This document shows positions 14,638-19,484 of a stretch of 19,484 nucleotides of DNA, in pieces. Under the pieces are notes generated by a model that did no database searches, had not been told where the DNA came from, and was given only the letters and a program-made list of their open reading frames with translations. The DNA comes from an uncultured Mitsuokella sp. (GTDB taxonomy: Bacteria; Bacillota; Negativicutes; Selenomonadales; Selenomonadaceae), in contig CAAGMF010000113.1 in assembly GCA_900770895.1 (NCBI GenBank), positions 1 to 19,484 of the forward strand, written 5' to 3'. The translations under genes and the position numbers were made by a program. The stretch's first letter is position 1; every line of letters begins with the position of its first letter.

Positions 14638-14643
14638 AATAAT

Positions 14644-16041
14644 ATGCAAGAGCTCAAAGAACTGAATGGATTGAAAAAAATACATTTCGTCGGCATCGGC
14701 GGAGCGGGAATGAGTCCTCTGGCCAAGGTGCTGATCGAACTCGGCTATGATGTATCAGGCTCGGACCGCGAGGATTCGGATATCATCAAGCATCTGCGCG
14801 AGATGGGAGCCCGCGTGATGCTCGGCGGCCAGAAAGCGGAAAATGTGCGTGGGGCTGATGCCATCGTCGTATCGACGGCTATCCCGTACGACAATCCTGA
14901 GGTGCTGGCGGCCCGCGATCTCGGCATACCGAAGCTGCATCGCTCGGATATCAATGCCGCCCTCGTCAATCAGTACAAGGGCATCGCGGTGGCCGGCTCG
15001 CACGGCAAGACGACGACGACCTCTATGCTCGGCGTCGTGCTGACGGAGGCCGGCATATCGCCTACGGTCATCGTCGGTGGTGAGGTGCCAGACCTCGGGA
15101 CGAATGCCCAGCTCGGTCTTGGCGAATACCTCGTATCCGAGGCGGATGAGAGCGATGGCTCTTTCCTGAAGCTGCGGCCGCATATCGCTGTCGTCACGAA
15201 TGTCGAGGACGACCATATGGACCACTATGGCACCATGGAAAATATCATAAAGGCATTCACCCAGTTCATAAACAACAGCGATCCGGCGGAGGGCTATGCC
15301 GTCATCTGCTTCGACAATGACAATCTGCGTGAGAAGATCGCACCGGCACTGGAGCGCCGCTATATATCGTATGCCATCGACCATGCGGCTGACTATCAGG
15401 CCTGCCATCTGGCCACGACGAGCAAGGGCATTGCGTTCGACGTCATGCATGGCAACGAAGCGCTCGGCCATGTGGAGCTGAATATTCCGGGCCGCCACAA
15501 CGTGCTCGACGCGATGGCCTGCATCGTGACGGGGCTGTCCATCGGCGTGCCGTTCGCGAAGCTCGTGAGGGGACTGGCTCATTTCCATGGGGCGAAGCGC
15601 CGTTTCCAGACGAAGGGGCGCGTGCATGACGTGTGGGTCGTCGATGACTACGCCCATCATCCGACTGAGATAGCCGCTACGCTGAAAGCGGCCCGCGAGA
15701 CGCAGCCGAAGCGCCTGATCTGCGCTTTCCAGCCGCATCGCTACTCGCGCACCCAGCTGCTGCATGCGGAATTCGGTCAGGCTTTCCGCGATGCCGACCT
15801 GCTCGTCCTCACGGATGTATATGCCGCCGGCGAGGCTCCGATCGAGGGCATCAGCGGCCTCACGATACTCGATGAGGTGAAGCGCCAGACCGGCCAGAAG
15901 GTCGAGTACATAGAGGATAAGCGCGATATCGCTGGCTGGCTGCATGAGAATGTACAGCCGGGCGACCTCGTCATCACCATGGGCGCTGGTGATATATACA
16001 AGGCCGGCGAGCGTCTGGTCAAGATGTTGAAGAATGACTGA
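14644..16041 (+). CDS. murC: UDP-N-acetylmuramate--L-alanine ligase MurC
   Basis: A 465-residue cytoplasmic ligase that adds L-alanine to UDP-MurNAc, the first step of stem-peptide assembly. The N-terminal UDP-binding domain shows IHFVGIGGAGMSPLA (13-27). The P-loop is GSHGKTTTTS (118-127), where the His variant is characteristic of MurC. EADESDGSF, DDYAHHPTEI and FQPHRYSRT follow in the normal order. The start ATG 14644 has AAAGGA (14628-14633) about ten bases upstream. The stop is 18 bases before ddl. murB, which makes this enzyme's UDP-MurNAc substrate, is not next to it as it is in many relatives. Confidence 0.97.
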   Translation: MQELKELNGLKKIHFVGIGGAGMSPLAKVLIELGYDVSGSDREDSDIIKHLREMGARVMLGGQKAENVRGADAIVVSTAIPYDNPEVLAARDLGIPKLHRSDINAALVNQYKGIAVAGSHGKTTTTSMLGVVLTEAGISPTVIVGGEVPDLGTNAQLGLGEYLVSEADESDGSFLKLRPHIAVVTNVEDDHMDHYGTMENIIKAFTQFINNSDPAEGYAVICFDNDNLREKIAPALERRYISYAIDHAADYQACHLATTSKGIAFDVMHGNEALGHVELNIPGRHNVLDAMACIVTGLSIGVPFAKLVRGLAHFHGAKRRFQTKGRVHDVWVVDDYAHHPTEIAATLKAARETQPKRLICAFQPHRYSRTQLLHAEFGQAFRDADLLVLTDVYAAGEAPIEGISGLTILDEVKRQTGQKVEYIEDKRDIAGWLHENVQPGDLVITMGAGDIYKAGERLVKMLKND

Positions 16042-16059
16042 TAGACAGGAGTTTTATAG

Positions 16060-17001
16060 ATGAGTAACGGTAAGATCATAGTCGTCATGGGTGGCACGTC
16101 CACAGAAGCCGAGATATCGCGTCAGACTGGCACGGCCATACTGAAGGCGCTGCAGTCAAAGGGCTATAATGCCGAGGGCATGGAGCTTCATCCGCAGACG
16201 TTCGCCAGCGAGATCGCTGCAGCGCATCCCGCCATCGTATTCAACGCCCTGCACGGCAAATTCGGCGAGGATGGGCTCATACAGGGAACGCTCGATATGC
16301 TCGGCATCCCATATACTGGTTCCGGCGTACTGGCCGCAGCCATTACGATGGACAAGGCTGCCTCGAAGCGCGTCTTCATCGCCGAGGGGATATCGACGCC
16401 GAAGGCGCACAGCTACTATCGCTTTGAGAACGAACAGCGCAACCTCGCTGCAGAAATCGAGCAGGAGTTCGGCCTGCCTGTCGTCGTAAAGGCCAGCTCG
16501 CAGGGCTCGAGTATCGGTGTCTATATCGTCGAGCAGCCGGCCGACCTCGCATCGGCCCTCGATGAGGCGTTCAAGTATGATAACGAGATCATCGTCGAGC
16601 AGTTCATCCGTGGCAAGGAACTGACGGTGGCTGTATGGGGAGATGAGAAGCAGCAGGAGGCTTTCCCGATCATCGAGATCACGACGACGTCGGGACGCTA
16701 CGATTACGAGAGCAAATACACGAAGGGGGCCTCGACCCATATCATCCCGGCCCGCGTATCGGAGGCAAAGACGAAGGAGATCCAGGAGCTGGCCGTGAAG
16801 ACGTTCCGCGCTTGCGGCTGCCGTGGTGTGGCCCGCGTCGACATGATGCTCGCTGAGGATGGGACACCCTATGTCATAGAGGTGAATTCCGTCCCGGGCA
16901 TGACCGAGCTGTCACTCGTACCGGACGCCGGCCGGGCTATGGGCGTAGAGTTCCCTGACCTTTGTGCGCGTCTGCTCGAGATGGCCGGCTACCAGAAATG
17001 A
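16060..17001 (+). CDS. ddl: D-alanine--D-alanine ligase
   Basis: A 313-residue ATP-grasp enzyme that makes the D-Ala-D-Ala dipeptide used by MurF. The N-terminal GGTSTEAEIS (11-20) carries the conserved glutamate E18. HGKFGEDGLIQG (65-76), GSGVLAAAITMDK (87-99), KASSQGSSIG (144-153), the omega-loop YDYESKYTKG (214-223) with K219 and Y220, and IEVNSVPGMTELSLVP (273-288) are all intact. A tyrosine at the omega-loop position marks a D-Ala-D-Ala rather than a D-Ala-D-lactate ligase, so the sequence predicts the normal vancomycin target. The start ATG 16060 follows CAGGAG (16046-16051). It occupies the place where murB often stands. Confidence 0.96.
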   Translation: MSNGKIIVVMGGTSTEAEISRQTGTAILKALQSKGYNAEGMELHPQTFASEIAAAHPAIVFNALHGKFGEDGLIQGTLDMLGIPYTGSGVLAAAITMDKAASKRVFIAEGISTPKAHSYYRFENEQRNLAAEIEQEFGLPVVVKASSQGSSIGVYIVEQPADLASALDEAFKYDNEIIVEQFIRGKELTVAVWGDEKQQEAFPIIEITTTSGRYDYESKYTKGASTHIIPARVSEAKTKEIQELAVKTFRACGCRGVARVDMMLAEDGTPYVIEVNSVPGMTELSLVPDAGRAMGVEFPDLCARLLEMAGYQK

Positions 17002-17041
17002 TTGTCTTCCGGTAATTTCGTTTAGCGAGGGGGTGACTGCT

Positions 17042-17845
17042 TTGGCCGGAAAGAAGGAGATCAGCCCGGCAAAGCAGCCGGAGAACATACAGCCGACGCC
17101 AGTGCGCCGCAGCCCGCGACGGCTATTCAAGGGGACATTGTTATTGCTGGGCTGTGCCCTGGCTGTCGCTTTCGTTGTCTATTCGCCGCTGTTCACGGTA
17201 CAGCGCATAACCGTCGCCGGCAACAGCTATCTGAGCGCCGATGAAGTGGCCAGCATAGCCGGGCTTCATCGCGGTGAGCCTCTGTTCAAGATAGAGACGG
17301 CGGCCATGGCCGACCGTCTCACGCATGACCTGCGCATCGAGACAGCATCTGTGCGGCGCGAATTCCCGGATACCATCGCTGTAACGATTACGGAGCGTCA
17401 GGTCGTAGCTACCGTTGCCACAGCTTATGGCTACGCTGACTTCGACCGACAGGGCAAAGTCATGTCCTGCTATCGCAATCTGCATCAGGTGCCGATACCG
17501 CTGATCACGGGCATCACCCTGCCCGACCTGTATGTCGGCGACGATAATCCCGATCCTACCGTGGCCAAAGTCCTGGAACTGCTTCAGGATATCGACAGCA
17601 ATTCGCTGAATATGCTATCCGAGGTCAATATAGCCGATCCACAGGCCGTGAAATGCTATACGAATAACGCCGTGGAGATACGCCTTGGCCGATTGGACCG
17701 CATAGAGGAAAAGGCCAAACTGGTACAGGATTTTCTCAGCGATTTGAGCACGACACAGCATAAGATCGATTATGTCGATTTCAGCTATAAGGCACCGGTG
17801 ATCAAGCTCCATGATATGCCGGCGGGAGATGCCTATAAGCCGTGA
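17042..17845 (+). CDS. ftsQ: Cell division protein FtsQ/DivIB
   Basis: A 267-residue bitopic divisome protein. A basic cytoplasmic tail (RRSPRRLFK, 22-30) leads into one transmembrane helix (about 31-48). A POTRA domain follows (about 51-118), beginning FTVQRITVAGNSYLSADEV and ending in REFPDTIAVTITERQVVA. A beta domain comes after it, with LITGITLPDLYVG and the YVDFSYKAPVIK strand near the C-terminus. It bridges FtsL and its partner in the periplasm. The preferred start is TTG 17042, preceded by GCGAGGGGGTG (17025-17035). GTG 17033 is too close to that site, and the longer reading from 16964 overlaps ddl. No terminator follows; 159 bases separate it from ftsZ. Confidence 0.92.
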   Translation: MAGKKEISPAKQPENIQPTPVRRSPRRLFKGTLLLLGCALAVAFVVYSPLFTVQRITVAGNSYLSADEVASIAGLHRGEPLFKIETAAMADRLTHDLRIETASVRREFPDTIAVTITERQVVATVATAYGYADFDRQGKVMSCYRNLHQVPIPLITGITLPDLYVGDDNPDPTVAKVLELLQDIDSNSLNMLSEVNIADPQAVKCYTNNAVEIRLGRLDRIEEKAKLVQDFLSDLSTTQHKIDYVDFSYKAPVIKLHDMPAGDAYKP

Positions 17846-17888
17846 GGCTCCGGGGGTTGTTTGTTATATCTTTTTTTGGAGTATACTA

Positions 17889-17917
17889 TGGAAATTTATC
17901 ACAAATAATGGTAAAAT
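17889..17917 (+). promoter_or_regulatory. Probable ftsZ promoter with extended -10
   Basis: TGGAAA (17889-17894) and TAAAAT (17912-17917) are 17 bases apart, and TG at 17909-17910 gives an extended -10 (TGGTAAAAT). The region 17861-17935 is markedly AT-rich compared with its surroundings. TATACT at 17882-17887 is a second candidate -10, but its -35 spacing is poor (15 or 19). Transcription would start near 17924. Confidence 0.55.
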
Positions 17918-18004
17918 TGTAGTAGTATATTGACGTTTGAGTTTAGGATGGCCGCCTGGGTATTTCAGTCGTCCAGCCAGAATATATTCTTGGGGGTTAG
18001 AACA

Positions 18005-19156
18005 GTGTTCGAATTGGATGATAGCGGCATCGATCAGTTGGCCAACATAAAAGTAATCGGCGTGGGCGGCGGCGGCAGCAACGCTGTGAACCGCATGATC
18101 AATCTCGGCCTGCAGGGCGTGGAGTTCATCGCGGTCAATACGGATGCTCAGGCATTGCTGAAGTCCCTGGCTCCGAAGCGCATGCAGATCGGCGAGAAAC
18201 TGACCCGCGGACTGGGAGCAGGCGGCAAGCCGGAGGTCGGGCGTAAGTCGGCCGAGGAAAGCCGTGACGATATTATCGAGGCGCTGCGCGGCTCGGATAT
18301 GGTATTTGTAACGGCAGGCATGGGCGGCGGTACTGGTACAGGTGCCGCTCCGATCGTGGCACAGTGCGCCCGTGAGGTGGACGCATTGACCGTGGGCATA
18401 GTGACGAAGCCGTTTGACTTCGAGGGGCAGCGTCGGCGTCGCAATGCGGAGCAGGGCATTGCTGAACTCAAGAAGCATGTTGATGCGATAATCACAATAC
18501 CGAATGAGCGCCTCATACAGGTCGTCGACAAGAAGACTCCGTTCACGGAGGCTTTCCAGATTGCTGATGATATACTGCGTCAGGGCGTAAAAGGCATAAC
18601 CGATATCATAGCTCTGCCGGGACTCATCAATGTCGATTTCGCCGATGTAAAGGCAACTATGACAGACTCTGGCTCGGCGATCATGGGTATCGGTGAGGCT
18701 ACAGGCGAGAATGCTGCCGTTGAGGCGGCTAAGCTCGCTATATCGTCGCCGATGCTCGAGACGAGCATCGATGGCGCACATCGTCTGCTGTTCAACGTCA
18801 CTGGCTCACCGGAGACGCTCAGCATGTATGAGGTCAATGAGGCCTCGGAGGCAATCCATGATCTCGTCGACAGCCAGGCCGATATCATATTCGGCGCCGC
18901 TCTCGACAATACGATGGGAGATACCATACGCGTGACAGTCATAGCAACGAGCTTCGAGGACAATGATTCCGTAGGCGTACCCGTGCCGCCGGCGACACCG
19001 CAGCAACAGCCCGCCGCGACACATGCTTTTACCGGCGAGCAGGCCGCTGGACCGGCAGCCGCTCAGCCCCAGCAGCCGCAGGTCGTCCAGCCGGCTGCCC
19101 CTGAGAGCACAGCCGAAAGCTTCATCGATATACCGCCCTGGATGCGTCGGAAGTAA
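18005..19156 (+). CDS. ftsZ: Cell division GTPase FtsZ
   Basis: A 383-residue tubulin homologue that polymerises into the Z-ring. The N-terminal IKVIGVGGGGSNAVNRM (15-31), the tubulin signature GMGGGTGTGAAP (105-116), and the T7 synergy loop NVDFADVKA (209-217), with catalytic D211, are intact. A Pro/Gln/Ala-rich linker (about 323-368) leads to the C-terminal peptide IDIPPWMRRK, the docking site for membrane tethers. Its PWMRRK differs from the frequent PAFLR form. The start is GTG 18005, giving the usual MFELDD, with TGGGGGTTAG (17991-18000) upstream. A reading from 17930 would add an unusual extension and is rejected. ftsA is not upstream. A strong terminator follows. Confidence 0.97.
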   Translation: MFELDDSGIDQLANIKVIGVGGGGSNAVNRMINLGLQGVEFIAVNTDAQALLKSLAPKRMQIGEKLTRGLGAGGKPEVGRKSAEESRDDIIEALRGSDMVFVTAGMGGGTGTGAAPIVAQCAREVDALTVGIVTKPFDFEGQRRRRNAEQGIAELKKHVDAIITIPNERLIQVVDKKTPFTEAFQIADDILRQGVKGITDIIALPGLINVDFADVKATMTDSGSAIMGIGEATGENAAVEAAKLAISSPMLETSIDGAHRLLFNVTGSPETLSMYEVNEASEAIHDLVDSQADIIFGAALDNTMGDTIRVTVIATSFEDNDSVGVPVPPATPQQQPAATHAFTGEQAAGPAAAQPQQPQVVQPAAPESTAESFIDIPPWMRRK

Positions 19157-19171
19157 TCACAAGATATTATT

Positions 19172-19207
19172 TTGGATTCGGCCGAATGGCCGAATCCAAT
19201 TTTTTTG
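19172..19207 (+). terminator. Rho-independent terminator after ftsZ
   Basis: A perfect 12-bp stem pairs TTGGATTCGGCC (19172-19183) with GGCCGAATCCAA (19188-19199) around the loop GAAT. T-residues run from 19200 to 19206. It is the end of the dcw cluster. Confidence 0.95.
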
Positions 19208-19217
19208 TTTCAACCCC

Positions 19218-19246
19218 TTGACAGGAGGACGTAAAGTGTGTAACAT
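19218..19246 (+). promoter_or_regulatory. Upstream rRNA operon promoter (P1)
   Basis: A perfect -35 TTGACA (19218-19223) and TAACAT (19241-19246) are 17 bases apart, just after the ftsZ terminator. No open reading frame with a ribosome-binding site follows. The transcript would run through the second promoter into the rRNA leader. Confidence 0.7.
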
Positions 19247-19323
19247 AGTACAAGTCGTCAGCCGACAGGGGCTGGAACGAAACAGCAGCCGCGCACCGGA
19301 AGGCAGCCAGCCTGCTGGAAAGA

Positions 19324-19411
19324 GAACAGAAAGTTCTCAAAAAAAGTTCTTGACAAAGTGAGGCCGACGCGATATACTATTAAACGTCGCTGATGAGGAA
19401 CAGAAAGTTCT
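19324..19411 (+). repeat. Direct repeat of a 14-bp dyad flanking rRNA promoter P2
   Basis: GAACAGAAAGTTCT occurs at 19324-19337 and again at 19398-19411, 74 bases apart. Each copy can form a small hairpin (GAAC/GTTC around AGAAA). The first extends to a 6-bp stem (19322-19338). One copy lies just upstream of the P2 -35 box and the other within the P2 transcript. Confidence 0.75.
19350..19378 (+). promoter_or_regulatory. Main rRNA operon promoter (P2)
   Basis: TTGACA (19350-19355) and TATACT (19373-19378) are 17 bases apart, with an A-run (19339-19345) just upstream that could act as an UP element. It is the strongest promoter in the window. Transcription would begin near 19385. Confidence 0.85.
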
Positions 19412-19484
19412 GAAGCGAAAGAATTGTTCTCTGAAAACTAAACAATGTATAAGAATCATGCAAATCTGTATGAACAAGCCAGAT
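19385..19484 (+). ncRNA. rRNA operon leader with boxB/boxA-like antitermination signals (16S gene beyond window)
   Basis: Downstream of P2 the leader holds a small hairpin GAACAGAAAGTTC (19398-19410). The sequence TGTTCTCTGAAAACT (19425-19439) follows, closely resembling the boxA of Bacillota rRNA leaders, and then AAACAATG. No 16S 5' sequence is present yet, so the structural gene starts beyond 19484. The stretch 19247-19321, between P1 and the first dyad, contains no gene or convincing signal. Confidence 0.75.

Noticed and set aside
14755..15945. Minus-strand open frame of 396 codons opposite murC
   Set aside because: It is an antisense shadow of an intact MurC gene, with no motif or ribosome-binding site of its own.
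17864..18781. Minus-strand open frame opposite ftsZ
   Set aside because: It overlaps the ftsZ promoter and the conserved GTPase domain, and its translation shows no domain.
19023..19361. Open frame running from the ftsZ 3' end through the terminator and P1
   Set aside because: It crosses a strong terminator and two promoter elements, has no homology-like motif, and starts inside ftsZ.

Overview
The window is bacterial, gene-dense and GC-rich (by eye, high-50s percent). Nearly everything lies on the + strand. Strong Shine-Dalgarno sequences, frequent TTG/GTG starts, a Bacillota-type rRNA leader (TGTTCTCTGAAAACT) and MurE, MraZ and FtsZ of the usual types point to a Bacillota lineage. I infer the Negativicutes (Selenomonas/Mitsuokella-like) from overall style and GC. 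That placement rests on recognition only, with no database search.

Layout. (1) 1-1201: end of a phosphate ABC transporter operon, the pstC 3' end and pstA, closed by a terminator. (2) 1331-2248: an unrecognised zinc-ribbon protein with a long Asp/Gly-rich tail. (3) 2320-3840: pepC (C1-family aminopeptidase) with its own promoter, ending in a bidirectional terminator shared with a convergent small gene. (4) 3856-4149, minus strand: a DUF1858-type CxxC redox protein with a strong promoter and a dyad in its leader. (5) 4212-6040: an operon of a divergent Lgt-like membrane protein and a secreted polysaccharide deacetylase. (6) 6066-19207: the division and cell wall (dcw) cluster, in the order mraZ, rsmH, ftsL, murE, murF, mraY, murD, murG, murC, ddl, ftsQ, ftsZ. 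(7) 19218-19484: tandem promoters and antitermination leader of an rRNA operon whose 16S gene must begin beyond the window.

The dcw cluster supplies cytoplasmic peptidoglycan precursor synthesis: MurC, MurD, MurE and MurF build the pentapeptide, Ddl makes D-Ala-D-Ala, and MraY and MurG make lipid I and lipid II. It also encodes division proteins FtsL, FtsQ and FtsZ. MraZ probably autoregulates through four GTGG boxes spaced about one helical turn apart. The cluster lacks ftsI, ftsW, murB and ftsA. Hairpins after ftsL and mraY divide it into likely transcription units: mraZ-rsmH-ftsL, murE-murF-mraY, murD-murG-murC-ddl-ftsQ, and ftsZ.

I see no mobile element, CRISPR array, tRNA or clear novel defence system. 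The most unusual items are the trimmed dcw cluster, the Lgt-like protein that lacks the canonical Lgt catalytic residues, the zinc-ribbon/acidic-tail protein, and the duplicated dyad plus GTTCT arrangement around the rRNA promoter.
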